From Patiria miniata (lineage: Eukaryota > Echinodermata > Asteroidea > Valvatida > Asterinidae), in NCBI RefSeq assembly GCF_015706575.1, contig NW_024037072.1:4221001-4285000 (forward strand): a DNA stretch of 64,000 bases, written 5' to 3'. Of this stretch, positions 1-11,126 are shown piece by piece (positions within the stretch are counted from its first letter, which is position 1; every line of letters begins with the position of its first letter). A program made the position numbers and the translations under genes. A model generated the notes under the pieces. That model was not told the origin of the DNA. It saw only the letters and a list, made by a program, of their open reading frames with translations, and did not search any database.

Positions 1-299
1 TTTTTTTTCAGTCTAAATTTTGTTTGCTATTGGTTTATGTTCATGAACGGGTGCAGGCTAGCTAGACTGGTTCCCTTAGGTTACAATTTTCCGACATCTA
101 TAAATTGATCCATTTTATCTTTAGTGGAGTCAGGGAACCAGACTACTTAAACAGTTTTGTTTTTCTTGGTTTTTCAAGCATTTTTGAACACATAACTTCA
201 AACATGTCAGTTAAACAATATTTGATCTATTATACTAACCCCTCAAATAGTTCTTTTCTGATAATTAAAGCAAAAGCCAATGATGTACATTCCCTTTAA
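1..299 (-). mobile_element. TTAA-flanked MITE, fragment cut by window edge
   Basis: This is the reverse complement of the element at 54772-55206 and is related to 5352-5844. The shared block includes the words for 'agtctggttccctgac' and 'gggaaccagtctagc'. The right end reads TTCCCTTTAA, so the element closes on a TTAA (296-299), as expected for a piggyBac-type target duplication. No coding capacity is seen. The other end lies beyond the window. Confidence 0.7.
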
Positions 300-861
300 C
301 AAGTTGGTTCTAGTTTAAGACGCAGTCGCGCCACTCATTTTTGATTTTTTTTTCATTCTCCCAAAGTAAGAGAATCCTACATTTAATGCAGACTACATGT
401 GTATTTCATCTTCTTTTTCTTATTTGTGGCTCTGGAGATTTTTTTTAAAGGGAAATAAAGTCCAAAACTGCAATACGTCTGATTCCGACTCTTGAAGTCA
501 GACAACAATGTAAGCACAGAAAAAGACGAAGATTCATCTAAGTGCCCAAAAAACTCACTGCGCATCTTCAGTGCACTACCGGTTCAACAATGAAAATAAT
601 CGGGGACCGGTTTAATGTCAAATATCCAATGCCTTAAAAAAAGCAATTTGAAGAGTCAATACTCGGACTAGTGGTGTTGCAGTTTGCCATGTTTACATTG
701 ATTTCAAAGTGGCCCTCTATTGACAACACAATTTTGTGCTGTCACTAGAGGGCCTCATTCACATTGATGTACGTACATGTCAAACTGCAATATCACGGCA
801 AAATTTTTCCCCAAAAATCTTTCTCGGGCAAATGTCAATATAGTGTTCATATGAAAGGTGA
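300..861. other. Intergenic stretch with one small hairpin
   Basis: No supported gene. The only structure is an imperfect hairpin at 711-754, where GGCCCTCTAT is mirrored by CTAGAGGGCC around a short AT loop. The open frames here are short and have no recognisable domain. Confidence 0.5.
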
Positions 862-1072
862 TGCATTTTCCAACATGTCCAAAATGTCATTTAAAAGAGG
901 TTTTTGCAGAGCGGACTGCCCCGATAAAAAAATTGGAAAGAATGTAGCATCCTGACGCCACTTGACAAAACAACATGGTCATCCTAATTCTTATTCTTAG
1001 GTTTTTTTATCGGGGCAGCCCGCTCTGCAAAAACCTCTTTTAAATGACATTTTGGACATGTTGGAAAATGCA
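862..1072. repeat. Palindrome (snapback MITE-like)
   Basis: Two 71-bp arms at 862-932 and 1002-1072 are inverted copies with a single obvious mismatch (GGACTG against GGGCTG). They flank a spacer of about 70 bp. The arms begin with TGCATTTTCC and end at CCCCGATAAAAAAA. A transcript would fold into a long hairpin. No coding sequence is seen. It is probably a short non-autonomous foldback element; no clear target duplication is visible. Confidence 0.75.
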
Positions 1073-1178
1073 ATGGCATGCAAAACAAACAAAAAAACAG
1101 AAAATAACAAGACAAACAACACTGACAACATTTATTCAAATCGATTTACAGGCAATTGAGAATCACAAAAGAATGAAT

Positions 1179-1721
1179 GTCAGACAAGTCGACCGTTGAG
1201 ACAACTCGACTCGGGACAAGTCGACCGTTGAGACAACTCGACCGTTGAGACAGGTCGACCGTTGAGACAACTCGACTCGGGACAACTCGACCGTTGAGAC
1301 TGCTCGACTTAATGGAAATGTAACCGTGCACGGTACGGATAAGTTGACCGGCAAATGGGCGCACAGGCCCGGCAAAAACGATGCCACCGTGCACGGTACG
1401 GCCACGTTGACCGGGGATGCGCGCACATGGCCTTGAAAAAAACGAACGATGTGCACGGACAATCACGCTGCGATATCGGCTCTGTTAATATATGCAACAA
1501 CAAAAAACTCATGTGTCATCACTCCCAAACGGCGATCAGCCGTCGTCAAAATCCCCGATACTATTCCCGAAACTAGGCCCAAAACATGCGAGGCGACTTA
1601 TCTCAACGGTCGACTTGTCTTTCCATTTATCGCACATACGGTCGAGTTGTCTCAACGGTCGAGTTGTCTCAACGGTCGACTTGTCCCGAGTCGAGTTGTC
1701 TCAACGGTCGACTTGTCTGAC
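1179..1721. mobile_element. Non-autonomous element with tandem-repeat inverted ends
   Basis: Both ends begin GTCAGACAAGTCGACC (right end in reverse complement). They consist of repeated blocks of the type TCGACCGTTGAGACAAC, running about 120 bp at each end. Between them, 1323-1386 and 1387-1449 are diverged direct copies that both open with CCGTGCACGGTACGG. A 543-bp element with repetitive inverted ends and no transposase frame is typical of a non-autonomous foldback or MITE-type DNA transposon. I could not identify a target duplication or superfamily. Confidence 0.65.
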
Positions 1722-1819
1722 CCCCCAAAAGAATTAACCAGTAGTCAAACTTACAACTATATTTGTCAAAGGCCAACAGAGTGGACAGATAATACAATGG
1801 TACAACTATAGAATGCAGG

Positions 1820-2745
1820 GCCACTTTACTCTACATCCGCGCCTCCGTACGGCTGCGTGGAGGCGTGGAGCCGCAGTCGACCTACCTCCGAAAATCGATC
1901 GTGGAGTCGTGGAGCCGCAGAGAATTGCGCCCTCTATCGGTGCGAGTCTCTGCGACTCCGCGACTCCGCGCCTCCGCCACTCAAGTGCCCCGCGTCTCCG
2001 CGATTCTGCGACTCCAAGACTCCGCGCCTCCGCCACTCCAGAGAGTGCCCCGTCGCCCTCCTCCCTTCCCAATTTGCGCGCCCATTTAAAGCGATTCTGC
2101 GACTCCAAGACTCCGCGCCTCCGCCACCCCAGACAGTGCCCCGTCGCCCTCCTCCCTTCCTAATTTGCGCGCCCATTTGAAATGGGTATGGATGCTTCGT
2201 TCTCAAAAACATTCCGCCGAGAATTGCGCCCTCTATCGGCGCGAGTCTCTGCGACTCCGCGACTCCGCGCCTCCGCCACTCCAGTGCCCCGCGTCTCCGC
2301 GATTCTGCGACTCCAAGACTCCGCGCCTCCGCCACTCCAGACAGTGCCCCGTCCCCCTCCTCCCTTCCTAATTTGCGCGCCCATTTAAAGCGATTCTGCG
2401 ACTCCAAGACTCCGCGCCTCTGCCACTCCAGACAGTGCCCCATCGCCCTCCTCCCTTCCTAATTTGCGCGCCCATTTAAAGCGATTCTGCGACTCCAAGA
2501 CTCCGCGCCTCCGCCACTCCAGACAGTGCCCCGTCGCCCTCCTCCCTTCCTAATTTGCGCGCCCATTTGAAATGGGTATGGATGCTTCGTTCTCAAAAAC
2601 ATTCCGCCGAGAATTGCGCCCTCTATCGGCGCGAGTCTCTGCGACTCCACGCCTCCGCCACTGCGGCCACTCCAGTGCCCCGCGTCTCCGCGACTCCAAG
2701 ACTCCGCGCCTCCGCCACTCCAGACAGTGCCCCCAACACATTTAC
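1820..2745. repeat. GC-rich complex tandem repeat (satellite)
   Basis: Repeated blocks are built on GACTCCGCGCCTCCGCC and GCGATTCTGCGACTCC. One subunit of about 95 bp ends in AATTTGCGCGCCCATTT. A longer unit starting GAGAATTGCGCCCTCTATCG recurs near 1919, 2219 and 2609. Copies differ by indels and substitutions. The block is markedly more GC-rich than its surroundings. Long open frames on both strands here are by-products of the repeat and have no domain. Confidence 0.8.
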
Positions 2746-3620
2746 AAGCACGCCCTCCCTTCCGATCCTTCATGAGAAGCTTAGAAGACAAGTGCAGTGC
2801 ATTCCTTGGCTGTACTTAGCACTTTTTGCAGGTTTGCATATCTGGTAATCCTTACCTTTAGGACCCCTTTCCTATATAAGGTTAAAAGACTCACCAAAAC
2901 AGCTGACTAAATGACCCTCAAAAGTGACATTCTGATATTTCTTGGCACATTTGAACATTTGGCAATGACACCTCTTGAATATCAGCAGGTTTAATTTTGT
3001 AGAAAGAGGGCTGGGCTTTGATTTATGAGGGGTTAAAGACGACGATGACAAACAGAAAATATATTAAAAATGCAAGATGGCGAACTGCAAAAAAAGGTAG
3101 GAAAGTCACATTTTCTTTGAAAGTGCTTTCAAAATTACAACTAACATGAGTTTATCTGAAGTAAAAAGACTGCTCTAGCTTGCAAAAGTCACTTTGGTAC
3201 TGGACAGTCATCTGCAAAAGTCAGTTTTGAACAGAACTCGTACAAAACAGAGGTGTCCTAAAAGTAAGGATTACCGCATATCTATTACTCCTATTCCATC
3301 CACGCCTCCAGGCAAAATAAAAAAACCTTGCTTCGGCGTGGCCCTGCATTCTATAGTTGCTCCAATACAATTACAAAGACAATGTTACAGAAAGTTGCAG
3401 TGTAGTCGCTCACTGATCCAGCAACTCTGCACTGCAGTTGGCATTGTGTACAAACGTTATGGCGTTCAGTGAACACACGCTCAAAAACAACACAAAACGT
3501 CTTCTCGTACAAACTGCACAAAACACACGGAAAAGAGCAATAAAAATCCACCATAATTGGCACACCTGTACCCAATGATATCTTAAAACAGACGCCATGG
3601 GACTAAAACGTAAGACTTAC
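2746..3620. other. Intron or intergenic DNA left of a signal-peptide exon
   Basis: If the exon at 3621-3681 is real, this is the start of its intron or the body of its gene. Minus-strand 2895-2973 is a possible exon: an acceptor-like AG, an open cysteine-rich frame (start RCHCQMFKC) and the donor G|GTGAGTC. Its start phase does not match the signal-peptide exon, so another exon would be needed between them. Around 2845-2870 and 3248-3275 lie inverted copies of a motif containing GTAAGGATTACC, which suggests repeat DNA. Confidence 0.3.
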
Positions 3621-3681
3621 CGTAAACAGTGATTTCCAGCGCTAAAATGAGAAGCAGACAGCGCAGTCTGAGTGTCGCCAT
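3621..3681 (-). CDS. First coding exon of an unidentified secreted or membrane protein
   Basis: The minus strand carries ATG in a good context (A at -3, G at +4). It encodes 20 codons plus one base, starting MATLRLRCLLLILALEI and ending at the consensus donor TACG|GTAAGT. The peptide is a textbook signal sequence: short basic stretch, Leu/Ile-rich core, then polar residues. The ATGGCG word also resembles the YY1-type motif often found at short 5' leaders. The gene would extend leftwards, probably beyond the satellite, and I could not chain a second exon with matching phase. The product is therefore unknown. The alternative is a chance signal-like frame beside a chance donor, but the combination of Kozak context, hydrophobic core and donor argues for a real exon. 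Confidence 0.5.
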
Positions 3682-3800
3682 TTCTACATTTCTGGCCTCG
3701 TTATGAATGAATGACTGGCTGTTCCGGTCACAATGAACTTACTCCCTCTGTGCACCTAATAGTGCGAGCCACATTCCCATAGCGCGTAGCGCGCACCGTG
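3682..3800 (-). promoter_or_regulatory. Possible promoter/5' leader of the signal-peptide exon
   Basis: Upstream of the minus-strand ATG the sequence is locally CpG-rich (GCGCGCTACGCGC at about 3779-3791) and has an ETS-like core, ACCGGAA, near 3725. No TATA box is seen. This fits a TATA-less promoter with a short leader, but it is inferred only from composition and motifs. Confidence 0.25.
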
Positions 3801-5058
3801 TTTGGTCGTATTTATCATCATTACAGCAGCAAACAATAGGTGACATATTTCGTCATCAGGGCGGAAATTAAGCTTTTTGAACAACCAATCACGAACGGAA
3901 AATCAAAGTCCTGGATTACCCAAAAATGACCTTGTAAACAAAATCTATTTCACGGCTTGTGAAGTGACAGCGCCCTCTGTTGGCGAAGCTCTCTTAAACA
4001 AACTATCAGGAAAATGATTTACTTTTCGCAAAGCAAGAAGAGATAATGTAATCATGCTGTATGCTTAATATAGAAACATAGTTATGTGCTGTTACCACTC
4101 AAAAATGCTGCGTCTTAAGTAACAAGAAAAATACTTAAATTGAAACTAACCATTTGAAGGATGGGCGATGGGTGATGTGATAAAAAAAAATGGCAGTGAA
4201 TTTCTAAACTGATCTGGGTTTTTTTTCTTCAGAAGCATTCGTTAGATGTGGAACAAACATGTACTTTTTCCTAAACATGGGCGGAGTTCTTATTTTACAA
4301 CCCCCTCGAAGAAAGCTAGTCCCTTTATTTTGTCAGTAATTCAAGGCTAGAATTGTAAGACTTTTCTTCTGTACCGCATGGTCACAGACATCACCGCCAT
4401 TGGGTTAGTTCCACATCCCACTGCACGGGAGGGGAAATATTGGCGAAAACATGAATTCATTATCAATGACAAGTCGAATGAGTTCGTCATGGGTGTGCCA
4501 TCACTGAAGATGACTGGATTTCGAATGAAAGCAAAAATCACTTCGTCACCACTTGTTTTCTTGGGGGTGGGGTAGGTGCGTAATTTTTCCGAACGTTACT
4601 TCTCAGTACAGGGGAAGGAAGTGTGCAAGTTGACTTCGTTAGAGTCCTCAAAACCAATCCCCAGCGGACTCATTTTGGGAAGGGCGTTCCTCGCTAGATA
4701 GTTCAGCTCTATAGCCTTGATACTCGGCTAAGCTAACGTATACAAAATGATCACTTCGCAAACCTGAATCGAGTGAGTGAGCCTGAATGATGTAATTATT
4801 GCATATAGCCATTCCCTGTTCAGTTGTTCAAATTCTCCAGAGAGATATGCGTGATCATGACCTTCATGCACAACACTTTGAAACTAAGTGGCTCAATTTG
4901 GAGAGGATAATCATGACTGTTTGGTATTTAGGGATGCAATTTAATTCTCCTTTTCTCAGTACAGCCAAAATAGTCAGATTTGTATGTGGCATCGTGTTGG
5001 TATGCTTGTTTTCTGGCCCGTTTCTATAGAATCCCGAAAGGTTTCGTCAAATTTCTCT
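3801..5058. other. Intergenic, no supported gene
   Basis: AT-rich DNA without a convincing open frame. A CTCF-like word, GCGCCCTCTGTTGG, lies at 3970-3983. Confidence 0.5.
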
Positions 5059-5270
5059 TTCCCTATAACCTCTCCTAAATAGGAGAAATTTACCTCGATT
5101 CACCCAACAACAAACCCTCAAAAACGTTCCAAGTATATCTGATCCTCAAAAAGAGACATAAAAATGTCTGTTTTTGAGGATCAGATAAAATTATACTTAG
5201 AACGTTTTTGAGGGTTTGTTGTTGGGTGAATCAAGGTAAATTTCTCCTACTTAGGAGAGGTTATTGGGAA
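5059..5270. repeat. Palindromic MITE-like hairpin
   Basis: Two arms of about 100 bp (about 5059-5159 and 5164-5270) are inverted copies joined by a few A residues. The arms contain AACCTCTCCTAA, CACCCAACAACAAACC and GATCCTCAAAAA. There is one small indel and a few substitutions between arms. No coding capacity. It lies 80 bp left of an unrelated TTAA element. Confidence 0.75.
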
Positions 5271-5351
5271 AGTATTTCTTTGTTGTAAAAGGAGTCATTG
5301 GCATGGTGGTGGTGGGGTCTGAGGATTCCTGACGAGACAAGACAGGGTCAA

Positions 5352-5844
5352 TTAAAGGGAATGTACAACATTTGCTTTTGCTGCAATTTTCAGAAATAAA
5401 TGGATTTGGAGGATTAGTATGTTATTGCAAATATTGTTACACTGACTTGTTTCACGTTTTGGGTTCGAATATGCTTGAAAAAAAAACCAAGAAAACCAAT
5501 CATATTCTTGTAGTCTGGTTCCCTGACCCCACTTAAGAGGAAACGGAGCAATTCATAGACTTTGGGGAATTGTAAGGTAATCAGTCTAGCAGGCTTGTAG
5601 TCTTCACAGGTGTGTAATCAATTGCAAAGAAAATGCAGACGAACTAAATATGAAAAATTAGGAGCACTGGTCGGCCGACCAGCGTTGAAAAAAATACAGT
5701 TTTTCTTGAAAATTCCAGCATACCAGGAGCCACAACTTTACAGGATGCTTGAGACTGTCCTTCCCTAACAATCCAGTAAGATATTTCGTGATAATTTGAT
5801 CATTTCGTTTTTTGATGTTTGCAAATGTTGTATCTTCCCTTTAA
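5352..5844 (+). mobile_element. TTAA-flanked MITE (same family as 1-299 and 54772-55206)
   Basis: The element is bounded by TTAA (5352-5355 and 5841-5844). Its terminal inverted repeats read AGGGAATGTACAACATTTGC at the left and AGGGAAGATACAACATTTGC in reverse complement at the right. Size is 493 bp including the TTAAs. No open frame resembles a transposase. TTAA targets are used by piggyBac-type transposases, so it was probably mobilised in trans by such an enzyme. Confidence 0.8.
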
Positions 5845-8800
5845 AGACCCAACTTAACCAGTATGTCAAGCGACATATTATATTCCACCGTGACAAAAAA
5901 ACATATATTCTCATCAGATTTTTGCTTAGCCCATTTTTTTTCACTAAGTAACTCTTTTCTTCCTTTCAGCTCCATTCAATTTGGATTTGATGCTATAACG
6001 GCGAGGCCATGGACTCCAGGCTGGCTAGTGATGTGACGAGTTTCTGTGCTTCGACTTCGCTTTTCAATACTCGTGAATTTTGCTACGAATGCTTCGCATT
6101 TATATTTACATTTTCAGCGGATGTCATCAATAATTGCATGAAAGTACAAATGTTCAAGTAAATCCCAGTCCGCTAACCCACACAGAAGATCATCGCTCCA
6201 TGATGAAACAGACAACTTCTCTCTTCTTTGTGTGTTCATTTTCTCGATAATGTAAATCATCGCAGAATGAAACTTCAATATGCCAATGATATGAGAAACT
6301 CGAGCGGTCCTCTTGAGTCCTGATGTCCCCAGGGTGTTTATATTGCATATGTTCACGTGATACCCAATAACCCCAAATCGATTAATGTCTCGACAAATAC
6401 ACAAATATATGACCAACTGGCGGGAACTTCGCGTCCCGTGGAATACCAAATCAGCCATCAAAATGAATTCTGGTCAGCTGAATTGAGGGGTTGGGGTCCC
6501 GGAATATACAGAGGAGATAAAAATGCGGAGAGATGGACAATCAATATGGCGACCATCAGACCCGTGTCTGCGGGGCAGGAAAAAAAATTCTCATTGATTT
6601 GTAGATTCATTGTATTCTTACTTTTTATTTCATTTGAAGAAAGTAATTTGGTTTCTCTGATTGCGGTCAGCACAAGTTGCTTTAATTACTTCAGGTATAA
6701 AGATGAGTTCGGTGTTTATTAAAAAAACGAGATTCAACTTGATCCGTGAACTGGAGCCCAGACTGAGGGTGAACTCGGGGCAAGATTGGTGCCCGATCGT
6801 AAGTTGATGAAATAATTGTTGCTGGGTTCGAAGTAACAAGGAAATGGTGACTCATACTAGTGTAAAAAGTAAATTATCTTCAAAATATCATCTGAGAAAA
6901 TTAACAGACAGAGCAAACTAAATCGGTCAAAAGAAAAGCATAACCCATCAAGCTGAATCGTGGAGACGCCTCCCCCACTCCCGATTCCCTGGTGTTAAGT
7001 TCGATTCCTGTATCGTGAGATATTGGTTTCATGCAATGGGGCTATGATTTAGGCCGTGATTATATTATTAGGTTTTACTATATCGCCTTACACTGTGGAA
7101 CTCTTACTCGTACTACTTTTTTTTAGAACTGAAAAATGTACTCAACGTACTCAGTCCTAGTCGCAAGAAAAAAAAAATACCCGTACTCGTATACCCAATG
7201 GCATAATACCCAAAGTACTCGTACTCCTATTCGTACTCTTGCAAATGTTTTCCCGACTCCAAGAATAACAAAAAACTTAACAGCCAAATGCCGAAAAAGA
7301 ACAAGTTTCTACTGTTGTTGGGAGGATTCTGTCTTTGTTTAATGCCTTCTTTGATAGCAAAAGTGAAAGCAATTAAGTGACACATTCAAATTTGCCGCCT
7401 TACCAAACAGGTTTTAGCAAATACCTGTTCATATAGCGAAGTAAACCAGAGCACGCAATGCACACAGCGTGATCCTTATAGAGGACCGTATAGCAAGTTC
7501 AGATGGGCAGCGTTCAACATGCAGCAAATAGGTGGCCACAAAAAGTTACGATGGTTACTGTTTCACAGCTTTGCAAGTCATTATAATGTCAATGAATGAC
7601 GTCACACCGTTTCTAAGACGCATGCCGGGATTTCCTATGGGTGGGGTCCCAGTGTAGCTCGTATTGATTTTCTTGTGTTCGCTACCTACATGTACATGTA
7701 TAGATCTATCACAACGCTAAGGATTTCTGCAGTGCCGAAACTCAATCATCCGTAAAATATGTGGAGCTTGGCGGGTAATTGGGGGCGGAACCTGAGCGTT
7801 GCAGATAAGGCAATAGGCCCGCAATCCACGACAGCGGCACAGTCTACCTTGGTTGGTTTTTTTTTTTTGGGGGGGGGGGCGTCCTTAAGGATTGGGAAAA
7901 CGGGAAGGACTTCTTTGTGGCCATTTTTGGAGGTGTGTATTTCCCGGTCTACGAAATTCGAACAAGTTACACAAGCAAATTGAAAGTTTCAGAGAAACTG
8001 CTCTGTGTCCAGAACGAGTGCGTTTGGATTGTGTGTGCGTCAAACCACCGCGGCGGTAGAGGGCGCTATCTACAAGGTGTGTGGGTGTATATCAATTAAT
8101 CCAGTCGTACGGTGGAAAACGTGGCCTATACTTTTCGGGAACTTCGGTTCATCGAGCTAAACCACCTAATGCAGTTTCAAATATTCCTTGCCACACCCTG
8201 GTTCAAGACGTGACAACTGGACGCCAAATGCACAGACATGAGACGCTAAAGTGATTGATCGAACTTTTTCCTCCACCTCACACGGTCTTTTACACCGTGC
8301 TCGTCTCCCTCCACTATCCCGGATCCCCGGGGCAAACCGACGAAATGTTCCCAGTAGAGCAATAACCAGATATCGCTATCACCCCAAGGTTTTAGGAAAC
8401 GCAACACTGCAAGGAGAAATATAAATCATACACCAACTGTAATAATCATCCGGCAAACGATACGCGTTGTCGCCTCTAGTAATGATCCTTCCCTGTCACA
8501 ACTAATTAATTTTGCGTTGTGAATAGGTGATCTGTATGTTGTGGAATTGTTTCGTGATATTTTATTAGCTCTCGTTTCAAACTGCCTTGCCGCTTTGGGT
8601 GTTGTGTTTTGTGTAGTATAGAAATGTATACTAGGGAAAATAGCTGAGTTTTGCCGAAGGTGGGTAATGTTGTAACGTGAACTTTTGGATTGAACTTTGT
8701 ATTTTATTTCCTCGATCAACAAACGCAGAGAACTTGAAATAGGGTAGTGAATTTTGTCCATCAGGCGGAACGGCAAAATGAGGAATTTTATAAAGATATT

Positions 8801-9850
8801 CGGACACTAAAAGATATGAGAGAGGTAATTTGGATGGACACAGACTGGTATGAAAGGCAAACTTTCATTAAATATGGGTCATTCAATAAATTTGTGATCC
8901 ACATTTTCTTTCTTTTTTTGTTGCATCTATATGTTTTGAAAATAATTTTCATGCACTCCTTTAATGCAGTCGTCTTTCAAGAGTGATATGAATAGCATAG
9001 GCCTACCTCAGTTTAAGTAATTCTAAATAGTGTTTGAATGGCAAATTACAAAGTACCAAGGTGGCAGGGACAATGCCGGTAACAATTTTTGCTTTGGACC
9101 CTAAATTAATATAATGACCCATAACTAGAAAAATTATGGATGTTGGAAAACTGGCCGGAGTATTTTGTCCAAATCGACTACATAATCATGAGTACAGTAC
9201 TTACAAATACTTACTTAAGCATTTGTCAAAACGTGTCAACAAAAAACAAGTAAAGCTTTGGCTTGGAAAAAATGTACATGCAATGGATTTGCATGTCTGC
9301 AAGAGGTTCAAATATTTATAGTGAGCTTGGGACGTTTTACAATGCAAATATCAAATTTGCAAAATTACCCAAACTTTAAAAAAAAAATCATCCATGGTAA
9401 AATATATGAATTCTAATACCAGTGATAAACTAATTTTTGGGGAATTTTTTTAAAGTAAAATCAAAACTGAATACGTCATTTGTGTTCATGACCATTAAAA
9501 CCACACATCAACTCTACGTATAATTCCATAATGTCTAGGAGCTTGACTACATTGGTCTTTGCAATGGTGGCTGGCCAAATACGGCTAAAATTAACTTGCA
9601 ACCTTATCTTGTTTTCTGTTCATTCCATGATAAATACACTCTCAAAACCGCGGTCGGATTTGATCAGGAATCCTGGTCTTTTTGGATTTATGCTTTTCAG
9701 GGTCGAAAATGATTGGGGGGGGGGGGGGACATGTACAATGTATACTTCTACACATGAAATCAAGTCCTTCACCCGTGTGTGCGCGCGGTGCATAACCAAC
9801 TAATCCGACACTGCGGTTATATACCGCCCCCTTGCGTCACGAAGTTCCAC
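5845..9850. other. Intergenic, no supported gene
   Basis: Open frames of up to 121 codons occur (for example 6357-6722 plus and 8426-8776 minus), but none has a recognisable domain or convincing splice context. Low-complexity GTACTC words occur at 7140-7250. T12/G11 (7857-7879) and G14 (9715-9728) homopolymers are present. TAGGCCTA occurs at 8998 and a CTCF-like TAGAGGGCGC at 8057. Confidence 0.5.
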
Positions 9851-10275
9851 CACGGACCTTCGCTCGTACCCCCGCCCTGCAAACAGGACGCTGGGATACT
9901 CTGATGAATTCACGCTCTGATTGGTTGGATTTTGCGTGACCGGTGACCTGCGCGTCATCAAGGTCATGACTCTGCAAGGTTTGAAACGGCCGTTTTAAAC
10001 TACTACTAAAAAGTAGTAAATCCGTCAAACTAAGAGTAAGACCCAATCCGAAAAGGGAGTTTTGTTAGTGGCTATACAGCCACGGCTAAGGGCGTCACCG
10101 TGGCCCGCGGTACCCGTCTGCCTTTACCCGTGTCGGCGACCCGGGTGAGCTAAATGAACGCACCCAATCCGAATTATTTGGGTCCGTGGTTCGCTCGTGC
10201 CCCCCGCCCTGCAAACAGGGTGCTGGGATACTCTGATGAGCTTCACATAATCTTGTGAAGGAAGTGACTGAACTT
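9851..10275 (+). repeat. Dispersed repeat pair with CCGCCCTGCAAACAGG end motif
   Basis: Two direct copies of an end motif, TTCGCTCGT followed by CCGCCCTGCAAACAGG and GCTGGGATACTCTGATGA, start at about 9857 and 10190. After the first the sequence runs CACGCTCTGATTGG to GGTTTGAAACGGCCGTT. After the second it runs TTCACATAATCTTGTGAAGG. Both variants recur at 42335-42905, there as an inverted pair. These are probably the two ends of one non-autonomous transposon family. Confidence 0.6.
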
Positions 10276-10697
10276 GTGATTTACTTGTGACTGGACTTTC
10301 GATGGACTCGGGCCCTTCTTTGGAGTTTGAGCATTTGTTGCGACAAACGAAAAAAAAAAATACTCAAATAACAAAGATGGTATATTCTAACTTTAAATGG
10401 ACTTCAGTTGGAGTCCAATAAGGCGGGACTTGTTTAGCTTGTTTGCACCGCCTACATAATATACGCACGCCAAACTACGCTCTCTATGATCGTGCACAAA
10501 GCGATTATCTCGGTTCAAGATCTGACACTGATCCTCTGAAAAAAGAGTGAATCAGGACGAGCTGGCTGCTCGCAGGGTAGGGCGCCCCCACTTTCCTGGT
10601 AGGTATTAAAAGACAGATTTGCTCCAGTCAGTGAACGTTGTGCAAAGCCACTCATCATTATTTCTCTTTTTTTGTAAATCATACAAATATGTACATT
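10276..10697. other. Intergenic, no supported gene
   Basis: No conserved frame, RNA gene or clear repeat boundary seen. Confidence 0.4.
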
Positions 10698-11126
10698 TTA
10701 ACCCTAAAGGAGCCGGGTTATTTTGACCATTCACAGCTGGGGGGGGGGGGGGGGGGGGCTCAGTGCTTGCATAGAACAACTTAATATGAACAAACCCAAG
10801 AAATTTCGTGACTATTATGTCAAAGGGTTTCGGAATTATGGCTAATTAATTATTCATATGCACCAATGGTACTTCTGCTTTGTGTACACTACATATAAAT
10901 GTTTGGGGAAATTCATTTTTCACAGCGCGTAGCGCCCCCCCCCCCCAAAAAAAAATCGCTGCGTGACAACCCATTGTCGGAATTGTATGTGTTTGGTATC
11001 AAAAGATGCGCAAGACTCGAGGCTAAAAAGTCAGGAAAGCTCGGGTCGGGGAAAAAATGTTTTTGCAAGGGTATCGCGGAAAAAATTGAGGGGGGGGGGG
11101 ATTCCGCCCGGCCCTTTAAGGGTTAA
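10698..11126 (+). mobile_element. TTAA-flanked MITE, second family
   Basis: The element is bounded by TTAA at 10698-10701 and 11123-11126. Ends are TTAACCCTAAAGGAGCCGGG and, in reverse complement, TTAACCCTTAAAGGGCCGGG. Its interior is shared with 56118-56560, including GGCTAATTAATTATTCATAT and AAAAGATGCGCAAG. TTAA followed by CCC is the usual piggyBac-type end. It contains a G20 tract (10739-10758) and a C13/A9 tract. No coding capacity. Confidence 0.75.

Noticed and set aside
1806..2848. Several long open frames on both strands, up to 169 codons
   Set aside because: They lie wholly in the GC-rich satellite, are present in many frames at once and repeat with it; no domain.
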